From contig JBBINV010000010.1 in NCBI GenBank assembly GCA_037443705.1, positions 1 to 64,000 of the forward strand: a DNA stretch of 64,000 bases, in the 5' to 3' direction. This DNA is from 2-02-FULL-66-14 sp037443705. GTDB taxonomy: Bacteria > Pseudomonadota > Gammaproteobacteria > Burkholderiales > SG8-39. A model generated the notes under the pieces. It was not told where the DNA came from. It did no database searches and saw only the letters and a program-made list of their open reading frames with translations. The translations under genes and the position numbers were made by a program. Positions 8,788 to 17,529 of the stretch are shown piece after piece (within the stretch, counting starts at the first letter, position 1; every line of letters starts with the position of its first letter).

Positions 8788-9384
8788 ATGGCCGCAATTC
8801 CCGAGGAAAAGCCGGAACACCCGCTCCGCCTGATCAAGAAGTATCCCAACCGGCGGCTCTACGACACCAAGACCTCGAGCTATATCACCCTCGCCGACGT
8901 CAAGCAGATGGTGATCCGGCAGGAGGAGTTCCAGGTCCTCGACGCGAAGTCGGGCGAAGATCTGACCCGCCAGATCCTGCTCCAGATCATCCTCGAGGAG
9001 GAGTCGGGCGGCGTGCCGATGTTCTCCTCGGATCTCCTTTCGCAGATGATCCGTTCCTACGGCAGCGCGATGCAGGGCTTCATGGGCTCGTACCTGGAGA
9101 AGAACATCGAGGCGTTCCAGCAGATGCAGAAGGCGCTGCAGGACCAGTCGCAGCGAATCTACGGCGACAATTCGCGTGCCTCGCAGGAGCTGTGGGCGCA
9201 GTTCATGAATCTGCAGGGTCCGGCGATGCAGAGCCTGATGCAGGCCTACATGGAGCAGAGCCAGAAGGTGTTCGCGCAGTTCCAGGAGCAGATGCAGAGC
9301 CAGGCGCGCAACATGTTCTCGGGTCTCGGCTTTCCCGGCTTCCCGCCACCCGCGAGCAGGACGGAGCCCGAAAAGAAGCCTTGA
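8788..9384 (+). CDS. phaR: Polyhydroxyalkanoate synthesis repressor PhaR
   Basis: 198 residues. The N-terminal PHA-accumulation regulator DNA-binding domain is clear (IKKYPNRRLYDTKTSSYITL, residues 15-34), followed by the PHB_acc domain (DLLSQMIRSYGSAMQGF) and a Gln/Met-rich, likely coiled-coil C-terminal part. PhaR binds nascent PHA and DNA, repressing phasin genes and itself until granules form. It sits directly downstream of phaB. Its TGA overlaps the TTG start proposed for rimO, so the two are probably translationally coupled. Confidence 0.96.
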   Translation: MAAIPEEKPEHPLRLIKKYPNRRLYDTKTSSYITLADVKQMVIRQEEFQVLDAKSGEDLTRQILLQIILEEESGGVPMFSSDLLSQMIRSYGSAMQGFMGSYLEKNIEAFQQMQKALQDQSQRIYGDNSRASQELWAQFMNLQGPAMQSLMQAYMEQSQKVFAQFQEQMQSQARNMFSGLGFPGFPPPASRTEPEKKP

Positions 9385-10682
9385 GGGCGGTTCCCAGAAT
9401 CGGGTTCGTCTCGCTCGGGTGCCCGAAGGCGCTCGTCGATTCCGAGCGCATCCTCACGCAACTGCGCGCGGAAGGCTACGCCACGGCTCCGGACTACGCC
9501 GGTGCCGACCTCGTCATCGTCAATACCTGCGGCTTCATCGACGCGGCGGTCGACGAATCGCTCGGCGCGATCGGCGAGGCGCTGAGGGAAAACGGGAAGG
9601 TCGTGGTTACGGGCTGTTTGGGGGTTAGCAAGAATCTCATAAGAAGAAGCTATCCCGCGGTCCTCGCCGTCACCGGCCCTCACGACACGGAAGCGGTCAT
9701 GCGGGCCGTGCACGCGCACCTCCCGAAGCCGCGCGATCCATTGGTCGATCTGATTCCGGAAACCGGAATAAGGCTCACCCCTCGCCACTACGCCTATCTC
9801 AAGATCTCCGAGGGCTGCAATCACAAGTGCACCTTCTGCATCATCCCGTCGATGCGCGGCCCGCTCGTCTCGCGCCCGATCGGCGAGGTGATGCGGGAAG
9901 CCGAGAACCTCGTGCGCGCAGGCGCGAGGGAGCTGCTCGTGATCGCGCAGGACACCAGTGCGTATGGCGTCGACGTGAAGGGCAGGACCGGGTTCTGGAA
10001 CGGGAAACCGCTGAAGACCTCGTTCGTCCAGCTCTGCAGGGCACTTTCATCCCTCGGTGTCTGGGTACGGTTGCACTACGTCTATCCCTATCCCCACGTG
10101 GACGAAGTCATTCCCTTGATGGCCGAGGGAAAGATCCTTCCGTACCTCGACGTTCCGTTCCAGCACGCGAGCCCGCGGATCCTGAAGCTCATGAGGCGCC
10201 CGGCGAGCGCCGAGAAGGTCCTGGAGAGGCTGGAGAGCTGGAGAAGGATCTGTCCCGAAATCGCGCTGCGCAGCACCTTCATCGCGGGATTCCCCGGCGA
10301 GACCGAGGACGATTTCGAGATGCTGCTCGACTTCCTGCGCGAAGCGCGGCTCGACCGCGTGGGGTGCTTCGCCTACTCGCCGGTCGAGGGCGCGCGCGCG
10401 AACGATCTGCCGGGTTCCGTGCCGGAGGAGCTGAAGAAGGAAAGGGTTTCGCGCCTGATGGCGCTCCAGGCGAGGATCAGTGCCGGGAACCTGAAGCGCA
10501 AGGTCGGCCGCACGCTCAAGGTCCTTGTCGACGCGCCGGGCATCGGGCGCTCCGCGGCGGATGCGCCCGAGATCGACGGCGCGGTGCGCTTCAGGGGCGG
10601 GAAAGCGGGAGAATTCTCCGACGTCCTGATCGAGCGCTCGGACACGCACGATCTCTTCGGACGAATCATTCCTCCACGCTGA
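9381..10682 (+). CDS. rimO: Ribosomal protein S12 methylthiotransferase RimO
   Basis: 433 residues. The N-terminal UPF0004 domain opens with IGFVSLGCPKALVDSERIL and contains the first cluster cysteines (NTCGFID, VTGCLGV). The radical-SAM motif CNHKCTFC lies at about residues 150-157. A C-terminal TRAM domain follows. RimO methylthiolates Asp88 of ribosomal protein S12. The TTG at 9381 overlaps the phaR TGA and places the start just before the conserved N-terminus; earlier in-frame codons lie inside phaR and encode unrelated sequence. Joining rimO to a PHA operon is unusual but may be simple read-through. Confidence 0.95.
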   Translation: MRAVPRIGFVSLGCPKALVDSERILTQLRAEGYATAPDYAGADLVIVNTCGFIDAAVDESLGAIGEALRENGKVVVTGCLGVSKNLIRRSYPAVLAVTGPHDTEAVMRAVHAHLPKPRDPLVDLIPETGIRLTPRHYAYLKISEGCNHKCTFCIIPSMRGPLVSRPIGEVMREAENLVRAGARELLVIAQDTSAYGVDVKGRTGFWNGKPLKTSFVQLCRALSSLGVWVRLHYVYPYPHVDEVIPLMAEGKILPYLDVPFQHASPRILKLMRRPASAEKVLERLESWRRICPEIALRSTFIAGFPGETEDDFEMLLDFLREARLDRVGCFAYSPVEGARANDLPGSVPEELKKERVSRLMALQARISAGNLKRKVGRTLKVLVDAPGIGRSAADAPEIDGAVRFRGGKAGEFSDVLIERSDTHDLFGRIIPPR

Positions 10683-10956
10683 TGCCCTTCCAGAACGCGA
10701 CGTAGCCGGCGATCTCCTCGGCTTCGGGCTTGGGGGAGGGGTAGTACCAGGCGGCGTCGGCGTTGACTTCGCCCTCGACCACGACGTCGTAGTAGCTCGC
10801 GACGCCCTTCCAGTGGCACACGGTCCGAGTCTTCGATTCGCGCAGGTAGGTGCGGTCGACGGCTTCCGGCGGGAAGTAGACGTTGCCTTCCACGATCCGG
10901 ACCTCGTCGGCACCGGCCTCGGCGATCAGGGCACCGTTCCAGGTGGCACGCGGCAT
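10666..10956 (-). CDS. DUF427 domain protein
   Basis: 96 residues, the whole length being a DUF427 domain: an N-terminal MPRATWNG, VYFPPEAV in the middle, and the signature TRTVCHWKG followed by ASYYDV. DUF427 proteins are small beta-rich cytoplasmic proteins of unknown function. It runs into the 3' end of rimO on the opposite strand by 17 bases. An EamA transporter stop lies 15 bases upstream, so the two may be co-transcribed. Confidence 0.85.
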   Translation of the reverse strand: MPRATWNGALIAEAGADEVRIVEGNVYFPPEAVDRTYLRESKTRTVCHWKGVASYYDVVVEGEVNADAAWYYPSPKPEAEEIAGYVAFWKGISVEE

Positions 10957-10970
10957 GAGGGAATTGCAGA

Positions 10971-11807
10971 TCAGCCGCGGCGCACTGTCAAGCGCTGCCG
11001 GTGCGCGACGAGCAGGCCCGAGGCGACGATGATCGCCATGCCGGCGAGCGAGCCCGCGTCGGGAAAGTTTCCGAACACGAGAAATCCGAGCGCCATCGCC
11101 CAGAGAAGCGCGCTGTAGGTGTAGGGTGCGAGCGCGATCGCGCTGGCGTAATCGTAGGCGCGGATGAGGAGATAATGGCCCACCGAGGCGAGCACGCCGA
11201 TCACGCCGAGCAGCCCCCAGTGCGCGGGTTCCTGCGGCGTCTTCCACGCGAAAGGAAGCGCCGCCGAGAGCAGCACCGCGCCCACGATCGCGCCCCAGAC
11301 GAGGGACGTCATCGGGTGCTCCACTCCCGCGACCTTGCGGGTGAGGATCTGGTAGAGCGCGTTGCACAGCGCCATCGCCATCGGCAGAAGCGCGTACGCG
11401 GTGAACACGTCGGACCCGGGCCGCACGATGACGAGCGCGCCGGCCAGGCCCGCGAGGATCGCGCCCAGGCGCGCCGCGTCCAGCCGCTCGCCGAGCATCG
11501 GCACCGCGAGCGCGGCGACGAAAAGCGGCAGCAGCAGCCCGATCGCCGCGGCCTCCGCGAGCGGGAGCACCGTGAGCGAGGTGAAGTAGAGCGAGGTCGC
11601 GCCGGCGAGCAGCGCCCCGCGCGCGAGCTGGATCCCGGGGCGCGCGGTGCGCAGCCGCCCGAGCTCGCCGCGCCCGGCGAGCCAGGCGAGGATGATCGCC
11701 AGGTTCGCCGCGTAGCGCGCCCAGACGATCCCGGGCACCGGGTACCACTGCGCGAGGTACTTCGCGATCGTGTCCATGAGCGTGAACACGCCCACGGCGC
11801 CGATCAT
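10971..11807 (-). CDS. EamA/DMT-family membrane transporter
   Basis: 278 residues with about ten hydrophobic segments in two homologous EamA halves. The first carries the family hallmark of a charged residue before a hydrophobic run, and the second ends MAIIVASGLLVAHRQR. Such transporters export small metabolites or amino acids, but the substrate cannot be told. The ATG at 11807 lies just after the lysS stop. The frame continues upstream with plausible N-terminal residues (SLRGIAF), so a non-ATG start slightly upstream is possible. Confidence 0.85.
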   Translation of the reverse strand: MIGAVGVFTLMDTIAKYLAQWYPVPGIVWARYAANLAIILAWLAGRGELGRLRTARPGIQLARGALLAGATSLYFTSLTVLPLAEAAAIGLLLPLFVAALAVPMLGERLDAARLGAILAGLAGALVIVRPGSDVFTAYALLPMAMALCNALYQILTRKVAGVEHPMTSLVWGAIVGAVLLSAALPFAWKTPQEPAHWGLLGVIGVLASVGHYLLIRAYDYASAIALAPYTYSALLWAMALGFLVFGNFPDAGSLAGMAIIVASGLLVAHRQRLTVRRG

Positions 11808-11826
11808 GAACGCGATGCCGCGCAGG

Positions 11827-13311
11827 CTACCCGCCTTCGGCGCGCATGTGCGGGAACAGGATCACGTCGCGGATCGACGGGCTGTCGGTGAGCAGCATCA
11901 CCAGCCGGTCGACGCCGAGCCCGCCGCCCGCGGTGGGCGGCAGCCCGTACTCGAGCGCGCGGATGTAGTCGGCGTCGTAGTACATCGCCTCGTGATCGCC
12001 CGCTTCCTTCAGCTTCGCCTGCTCGCGGAATCGCTCGGCCTGGTCCTCCGGGTCGTTCAGCTCGGAAAAGCCGTTCGCGATCTCCTTGGCGTCGATGAAC
12101 AGCTCGAAGCGGTCGACGATCCCGGGATCGCGGTCGTTCCGGCGCGCGAGCGGCGAGACCTCGGCGGGGAACTCGGTGACGAACGTGGGCTGCAGCAGGT
12201 GCTTTTCCGCCACCGCCTCGAACAGCATCAGCTGCAGCGCGCCCCAGCCCTGGTGGTCGTGCTCCACGCCCAGGGCCTTCAGCTTTCGCGCGAGGAACGC
12301 GCGGTCTCGCAGGTCCGCCATGCCGCATTCCGCGTCCCCGAACTTCCGGATTGCGTCCGGAATGGAAAGCTTCTCGAAAGGCCTCGAAAAATCAAGGCGC
12401 TTGCCCTGATAATCGAAATCCGTTCTTCCGAATGCCGCCCGGGTCGCGTGGCGCACGAGCTTCTCGGTGTGCGCCATCATGTACTCGCAGTCCTCGTAGG
12501 CGCAGTACCACTCCATCATCGTGAACTCGGGGTTGTGCTTCGTGGAGATCCCCTCGTTGCGGAAATTGCGGTTTATCTCGTACACGCGCTCGAAGCCGCC
12601 TACCACCAGGCGCTTGAGGAACAGCTCGGGCGCGATCCGCAGGTACAGGTCGATATCGAGCGCGTGGTGGTGCGTGCGGAACGGCCGCGCCACCGCGCCC
12701 CCGGGGATCGGCTGCATCATCGGCGTCTCGACCTCCATGTAGCCGTCGGTTCGCATGACGTCGCGCAACGCGTCGATGATTCTCGTCCTCTTCTCGAAAA
12801 CCTCCTTCGACTTCGGGGAAACGATCAGATCGACGTAGCGCTGGCGATAGCGCGTCTCCTGGTCGGCGAGGCCGTGGAACTTCTCCGGCAGCGGGCGCAG
12901 CGCCTTGGTGAGCAGCCGGATCTCCCTGGCGTGCACCGTCAGCTCGCCCTTGTTCGTCTTGAAGAGCGTCCCCTTGACGCCGACGATGTCCCCGAGGTCC
13001 CAGTGCTTGAACTGCTCGTGCGCTTGCGCGCCGGTGACGTCGTTCGAAACGTAGATCTGGATCCGGCCGGAGCCGTCCTGGAGCGTCGCGAAGCTCGCCT
13101 TGCCCATGACGCGCTTGAGCATCATGCGCCCGGCGACGGACACCCGGGCGGGCGCTTTCTCGAGCTCTTCCTTCGTCCGGGCATGGTGCTCGTTCTGAAG
13201 CGACCCCGCCCGATGCTCCCTGCGGAAATCGTTCGGAAACGCGACTCCCTTCGCGCGCAGAGCCTTCAGCTTCTCGCGCCGCTCGTCGATCAGCCTGTTT
13301 TCTTCTTCCAT
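11827..13311 (-). CDS. lysS: Lysyl-tRNA synthetase, class II
   Basis: 494 residues. The N-terminal OB-fold anticodon-binding domain covers residues 50-150 (VSVAGRMMLKRVMGKASFAT). The class II catalytic core follows, with motif 2 (RNFRNEGISTKHNPEFTMME) and motif 3 (GGGLGVDRLVMLLTDSPSIR). It charges tRNA-Lys. The ATG follows the prfB TAG by two bases, reproducing the conserved prfB-lysS operon. Length and motifs are normal. Confidence 0.98.
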   Translation of the reverse strand: MEEENRLIDERREKLKALRAKGVAFPNDFRREHRAGSLQNEHHARTKEELEKAPARVSVAGRMMLKRVMGKASFATLQDGSGRIQIYVSNDVTGAQAHEQFKHWDLGDIVGVKGTLFKTNKGELTVHAREIRLLTKALRPLPEKFHGLADQETRYRQRYVDLIVSPKSKEVFEKRTRIIDALRDVMRTDGYMEVETPMMQPIPGGAVARPFRTHHHALDIDLYLRIAPELFLKRLVVGGFERVYEINRNFRNEGISTKHNPEFTMMEWYCAYEDCEYMMAHTEKLVRHATRAAFGRTDFDYQGKRLDFSRPFEKLSIPDAIRKFGDAECGMADLRDRAFLARKLKALGVEHDHQGWGALQLMLFEAVAEKHLLQPTFVTEFPAEVSPLARRNDRDPGIVDRFELFIDAKEIANGFSELNDPEDQAERFREQAKLKEAGDHEAMYYDADYIRALEYGLPPTAGGGLGVDRLVMLLTDSPSIRDVILFPHMRAEGG

Positions 13312-13313
13312 CG

Positions 13314-14418
13314 CTAGACTCCCTGCTTGAGACTCGCGGTGATGAAGTCGTCGAGATCGCCGTCGAGCACCGCCTGCGTGGCGCCCTTCTCGACGCCGGT
13401 GCGAAGGTCCTTGATGCGCGACTGGTCGAGGACGTACGAGCGGATCTGGTGGCCCCACTCGATGTCGGTCTTCGCGGCCTCGAGCCTGGACTGCTCCGCG
13501 GTGCGCTTGCGCAGCTCCAGCTCGTACAGGCGCGACTTCAGCATCGCCATGCACTCGGCGCGGTTGCGGTGCTGGGAGCGGTCGTTCTGGCTCTGCACCA
13601 CGATCCCGGTCGGCAGGTGCGTGATCCGGACCGCCGACTCGGTCTTGTTGACGTGCTGGCCGCCTGCGCCCGAGGCGCGGTAGACGTCGATGCGAAGATC
13701 GGCGGGGTTCACGGCGATCTCGATCGACTCGTCGATCTCGGGGTAGACGAACACCGCGGCGAACGAGGTGTGGCGCCGCGCGTTCGCGTCGAAGGGAGAC
13801 TTGCGCACCAGGCGGTGCACGCCCGACTCGGTGCGCAGGTGCCCGTAGGCGTATTCGCCCGTCACCTTGAGCGTGGCGCTCTTGATCCCCGCGACCTCGG
13901 CCTCGGTGCGCTCGAGCACTTCGGCACTGAAGCGCTTGCGGTCGCAGTACTTGAGGTACATGCGTTCGAGCATCGCCGCCCAGTCCTGCGCTTCGGTGCC
14001 GCCCGAGCCCGCCTGGATGTCGACGAAGCAGTTGTTCGCATCGAGCGGATTGGAGAACATGCGGCGGAACTCGAGCGCCGCGACGTCCCTCTCGAGCTTG
14101 TCGACATCCGCGGCGACCGCCTCGAGCGCCGCGTCGTCGCCTTCCAGGCGCGCCAGCTCGAACAGCTCCGCCGAATCGCCGAGGCCGCCGCTCACGCGCT
14201 CGAGCACGAGCACCGTGGCCTCCAGCGCCTTCTTCTCTTTTCCGAGCTCCTGCGCGCGCTGCGGGTTGTCCCACAGGCGCGGGTCTTCCAGCTCGCGGTT
14301 CAGCGCCTCGAGGCGGGCCTTCTTCGCCTCGAAGTCAAAGATACCTCCGCAGCTCGGCGGCGCGCGTCTGCAGCCCGGCGAGCGTGGAGGCGATCAGGTT
14401 GACGCGTTCGGGTTCCAT
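13314..14418 (-). CDS. prfB: Peptide chain release factor 2 with programmed +1 frameshift
   Basis: RF2 in two frames. The first frame codes 27 residues (MEPERVNLIASTLAGLQTR...) and stops at a TGA at 14337-14335. The second frame resumes at GAC after skipping one T and continues 340 residues to TAG at 13314, giving 367 residues in total, the normal RF2 size. Recognised motifs are QAGSGGTEAQDW, the stop-codon recognition loop with KSPFDA, and the peptidyl-tRNA hydrolysis motif GGQ in SGAGGQHVN. RF2 terminates at UGA and UAA, so the in-frame UGA gives autoregulation. It is co-transcribed with lysS. Confidence 0.97.
14334..14350 (-). promoter_or_regulatory. prfB programmed +1 frameshift site
   Basis: On the minus strand the site reads GCGGAGGTATCTTTGAC: an internal Shine-Dalgarno-like GGAGG, three bases, the slippery CTT, an in-frame TGA and the C context that weakens termination. 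This is the canonical RF2 autoregulatory arrangement known from Escherichia coli. Low RF2 slows recognition of UGA and lets tRNA-Leu slip by +1. Confidence 0.95.
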
Positions 14419-14437
14419 GCGCGGGAAAAATGGGCGG

Positions 14438-14443
14438 ATTATA
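14438..14443 (-). promoter_or_regulatory. Candidate -10 of the prfB-lysS promoter
   Basis: The minus strand shows TATAAT 19 bases before the prfB ATG, in a 190-bp stretch that otherwise holds no gene. No close -35 match is seen 16-18 bp further upstream. A position this close to the start would give a short leader. Prediction only. Confidence 0.45.
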
Positions 14444-14608
14444 CGCAGGTCCGCGCCCTCGGCGCGAGCTGACGCTCGGTCAGTCTGTCGTCGCGTCGCG
14501 CCCGCGCGGCGAACCGGGCGCACATCGGGCCGCCCTCCGGGAACCCGATCAGAGCCGTGCGCTTCGAGCTCGCTTCGCGAGGTGATCGAGGAACCGCGCG
14601 ATGAACTT

Positions 14609-14818
14609 CTAGACGCGTTTCCCGGAATAGTCTTCGGCGATCTTGTCCTCGAAGAAGCTGGTCGGGTTCGGCGCCGCCATGAAGCGGCGGTAAACCTCGG
14701 GATAGACGCGCGTGTACTGCCAGACCTGGCCGTTCGCCATCTCGACCTCGAGCGTCATCGATTTCTCGTCGTAGCCCACCGCGCGGATCTTCGACGAATT
14801 GACCCGCTTTCGTTCCAT
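14609..14818 (-). CDS. KTSC domain protein
   Basis: 69 residues, essentially one KTSC domain: NSSKIRAVGYDEKSMTLEVE, then the aromatic-rich QVWQYTRVYPEVYRRFM and SFFEDKI. KTSC domains are small and often found beside or fused to nuclease or RNA-related proteins; the function is unknown. It is the last gene of a minus-strand unit. Its ATG overlaps the stop of the cyclophilin-like gene as ATGA, which also decides the start. Confidence 0.85.
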   Translation of the reverse strand: MERKRVNSSKIRAVGYDEKSMTLEVEMANGQVWQYTRVYPEVYRRFMAAPNPTSFFEDKIAEDYSGKRV

Positions 14819-15189
14819 CACGCTTTGCTCACCTGGATCTTCTCGCCGGACCGGATGCTTCCCAGCGCTTTCGAATCCCCCAGAACCTTGCCCAGCACGT
14901 TGCACTTCGAGACCAGCTTCGGCTTGCCGTCCCTGCCGGAAACCGGCGTGCGGCCGTAGGGCAGGGCGACCGAGGAGCCCTCGACCCAGAAGCACGCGGT
15001 GCCTGGCTCGACCACCTGGCGCGCCTCGGGCTCGAGATCCGCGCTCACCGGCGCCTCGAAATACACCTCCTCGCCCCAGGTCTGCGCGACCGACTCGAAC
15101 GGGACGGCTTCGAGCAGCGCGCGCGCCGTGGGCGTGTCGTCGAGCGCCACGACGAATGCGCGGCCCGCGGCCTCGATCCTGAGCTTCAT
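14818..15189 (-). CDS. Cyclophilin-like fold protein
   Basis: 123 residues matching the bacterial/archaeal cyclophilin-like family (PF04126, TM1367 type): an N-terminal KLRIEAAG strand, ALLEAVPFES, WGEEVYFEAPV, and CFWVEGSSVALPYGRTPVS. Such proteins share the cyclophilin beta-barrel, but prolyl isomerase activity has not been generally shown. Both ends overlap neighbours as ATGA (methyltransferase upstream, KTSC downstream), so all three are probably one translationally coupled unit. Confidence 0.82.
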   Translation of the reverse strand: MKLRIEAAGRAFVVALDDTPTARALLEAVPFESVAQTWGEEVYFEAPVSADLEPEARQVVEPGTACFWVEGSSVALPYGRTPVSGRDGKPKLVSKCNVLGKVLGDSKALGSIRSGEKIQVSKA

Positions 15190-16019
15190 TTCGCGGCCAC
15201 GGCGCGCCAGGGCTCGCTCACGCCGCGCGTCTCGGCGGTGCCCTCGATCGCGTTGCCCGCGATTCTCCCGGTGAACACCGTGGGCCGTCCCGGCAGCTTG
15301 AAGGTCAGGATCTCGCCCTTCAGCTTCGCATCCTCGAGCGGGAGGCTCCGGCCCTCCAGGCGCGCCGAGCCCGAGACGCGCGTCACCTGCTGCGTGAGCT
15401 CGAGGCGCATCGGGCTCCGGCCCACGCGCGCCGGCACCGTGGCGCTCCAGTGGCCGGCGACCTTCGCCGGCACCACGTAGAGGTAGATCAGCGTGGTCGT
15501 GACCCCCGAAATCGCAACCTTGTCCTCGAGGTCCATCTGCACGTACTTCTCGGGAATCCAGCCGGCGAGCGGGTAGTCGTGCGAGAGCACGCGCGTGCCG
15601 GGGCGCAGCTCCGCGAGAAGCTTGTCCTTCAGCATGTTCACCGTGTGCGGCAGCAGGTACATGGTGAGCACGGTCGCGCGCGAGATGTCGGTCTTGAACA
15701 GGTCCTGGTTGACGAACCTGACGCGGTCCGCGACGCCCTCCCTGCTCGCCGCCTCGTTCGAGAGCGCGACGAGCTTTTCCTGGATCTCCACGCCGAAGCC
15801 GCTCGCGCCGAAGACTTTCGCGGCGGTGAGCACGATGCGGCCGTCACCCGAGCCGAGGTCGACCACGAAGTCCTTCGGCCCGACCTCGGCGAGCTTGAGC
15901 ATGTCGGCGACCACGCTCTGCGGCGAGGGCACGTAGGGCCCGGCGTTGACGGTGCGTTCCTCCGCGAACGCGCCGGACGAGAGCAGTGCGGCGCAGAGCA
16001 GCGTGAGCAGGGTTTTCAT
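15186..16019 (-). CDS. SAM-methyltransferase-like protein with signal peptide
   Basis: 277 residues from the preferred ATG at 16019; an ATG at 16040 would add seven residues. The N-terminus MKTLLTLLCAALLSSGAFAEE is a good cleavable signal peptide. Next comes a class I methyltransferase core with motif I VDLGSGDGRIVL and an acidic residue after strand 2 (GFGVEIQ), then a C-terminal beta-rich region rich in positive residues. The pairing is odd, because S-adenosylmethionine is not expected in the periplasm. Methyltransferase fold confident; activity and substrate unknown. It heads a unit with the cyclophilin-like and KTSC genes. Confidence 0.8.
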   Translation of the reverse strand: MKTLLTLLCAALLSSGAFAEERTVNAGPYVPSPQSVVADMLKLAEVGPKDFVVDLGSGDGRIVLTAAKVFGASGFGVEIQEKLVALSNEAASREGVADRVRFVNQDLFKTDISRATVLTMYLLPHTVNMLKDKLLAELRPGTRVLSHDYPLAGWIPEKYVQMDLEDKVAISGVTTTLIYLYVVPAKVAGHWSATVPARVGRSPMRLELTQQVTRVSGSARLEGRSLPLEDAKLKGEILTFKLPGRPTVFTGRIAGNAIEGTAETRGVSEPWRAVAAK

Positions 16020-16058
16020 GATGGGCGCACTGTAACGCATACCCGGGTACGCCGGAAG

Positions 16059-16087
16059 GGAACTGCCGGGGCGCTCCGCTTGTCAGA
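16059..16087 (+). promoter_or_regulatory. Candidate envelope-stress (RpoE-type) promoter of the HtrA gene
   Basis: GGAACTG at 16059-16065 and TCAGA at 16083-16087, separated by 17 bases, resemble the sigma-E consensus (GGAACTT, about 16 bp, TCTGA) found before degP-type genes. It stands 33 bases before the protease start. The match is imperfect and no sigma factor gene is in the window. Confidence 0.35.
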
Positions 16088-16119
16088 CGCGCACGACAGG
16101 AAATCTGAAGGAGATGCAG

Positions 16120-17514
16120 ATGAAGCTCAAAGCTGCAGCGACCGTGCTCGTCGCCGCAAGCCTCGCCGCGGCCGGCGCGTATCTCGCGCGGCAGGATATC
16201 TTCGTCCGGCTGCAGGAGGTGCACGCCGCCGCACCGGCCGCGGTCCCGGCTGCGCCCGCGGCGACGCTGCCGGACTTCGCGGGGATCGTCCAGCAGTACG
16301 GTCCCGCGGTTGTGAACCTCTCCGCCTCGGGAACGCGCGAGGCCGGTTTGGGCGAATTTCCTTTTCCGTTCGCGCTTCCGCGCGAGATGCCCGTCCAGGG
16401 CCAGGGCTCGGGCTTCATCGTGAGCCCGGACGGCGTGGTCCTCACCAACGCGCATGTGGTGCGGGATGCGTCGGAGGTCACCGTCAAGCTCACCGACCGG
16501 CGCGAGTTCCGCGCCAGGGTCCTCGGCATCGACCCGGCCACCGACGTCGCGGTGCTCCGGGTCGACGCGAAGGGCCTGCCCGCGGTGCGCCTGGGCGATC
16601 CGGCGCGCGTGCGCGTCGGCGACTGGGTGGTCGCGATCGGCTCGCCGTTCGGCTTCGAGAACAGCGTCACCGCGGGGATCGTGTCCGCGAAGGGCCGGTC
16701 GCTGCCCGGCGAGAACTTCGTGCCGTTCATCCAGACCGACGTCGCGGTGAACCCGGGCAATTCCGGCGGGCCGCTCTTCAACCTGCAGGGCGAGGTGGTC
16801 GGGATCAACTCGCAGATCTACAGCCGCTCGGGCGGCTACCAGGGCCTTTCGTTCGCGATCCCGATCGACGTCGCGCTGCGCGTCAAGGACCAGATCGTCG
16901 CCACCGGGCGCGCGAGGCACGCGCGGCTCGGCGTCTCGGTGCAGCAGGTGAACCAGGCGCTCGCCGAATCGTTCGGCCTGAAGCGCGCGCAGGGCGCGCT
17001 CGTGTCGCAGGTGCAGCCCGGGAGCGCGGCGGCGCGCGCGGGCCTGCGCGCCGGCGACGTCGTCCTCAAGTACAACGGCAGGACGGTCGACGCCGCGAGC
17101 GACCTCTCCGCCGCGGTAGGCCTTGCCGTGCCCGGCGACAGGGCGACGCTGGAAGTGTGGCGCGACGGCGCCGCGCGCGAGATCGTCGCCACGCTCGGCG
17201 AGGCGAACGAGAAGGCAGAGCCGCGCGCATCGGGCGCGCCGCCCGAGAAAGGGCGCCTGGGGCTCGCGATCCGGCCGCTCACGCCGCAGGAGCGGCGCGA
17301 GGCCGAGGTGCCTGGCGGGGGGCTGCTGGTCGAAGGCGTCGACGGTCCCGCGGCGCGCGCCGGGCTGCAGCCGGGCGACATCGTGCTGTCGGCGAACGGC
17401 AAGCCGGTGAAGAGCGTGGACGACCTGCGCGCGGCGGTGAAATCCGCCAGGAGCGTGGCGCTGCTCGTGCAGCGCGACGGCGAGCGGATCTTCGTTCCCG
17501 TGACGGCGGGATAG
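16120..17514 (+). CDS. Do-like periplasmic serine protease (DegP/DegQ/MucD family)
   Basis: 464 residues. An N-terminal signal or anchor (LKAAATVLVAASLAAAGAYLA) precedes a trypsin-like domain with the catalytic triad His112 (LTNAHVVRD), Asp142 (ATDVAVLRVD) and Ser215 (NPGNSGGPLF), then two PDZ domains (about residues 265-345 and 375-460). HtrA proteases degrade or refold misfolded envelope proteins in the periplasm. Of two nearby ATGs the one at 16120 is preferred, because AAGGAG at 16108-16113 sits directly against the first. It is divergent from the methyltransferase gene and convergent with recJ. Confidence 0.95.
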   Translation: MKLKAAATVLVAASLAAAGAYLARQDIFVRLQEVHAAAPAAVPAAPAATLPDFAGIVQQYGPAVVNLSASGTREAGLGEFPFPFALPREMPVQGQGSGFIVSPDGVVLTNAHVVRDASEVTVKLTDRREFRARVLGIDPATDVAVLRVDAKGLPAVRLGDPARVRVGDWVVAIGSPFGFENSVTAGIVSAKGRSLPGENFVPFIQTDVAVNPGNSGGPLFNLQGEVVGINSQIYSRSGGYQGLSFAIPIDVALRVKDQIVATGRARHARLGVSVQQVNQALAESFGLKRAQGALVSQVQPGSAAARAGLRAGDVVLKYNGRTVDAASDLSAAVGLAVPGDRATLEVWRDGAAREIVATLGEANEKAEPRASGAPPEKGRLGLAIRPLTPQERREAEVPGGGLLVEGVDGPAARAGLQPGDIVLSANGKPVKSVDDLRAAVKSARSVALLVQRDGERIFVPVTAG

Positions 17515-17529
17515 GAAGCTGCCGTCGTA

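Noticed and set aside
11827..14274. An 815-codon continuous frame covering lysS and part of prfB
   Set aside because: The part upstream of 13311 is prfB read in the wrong frame; prfB and lysS are separate genes with TAG between them.
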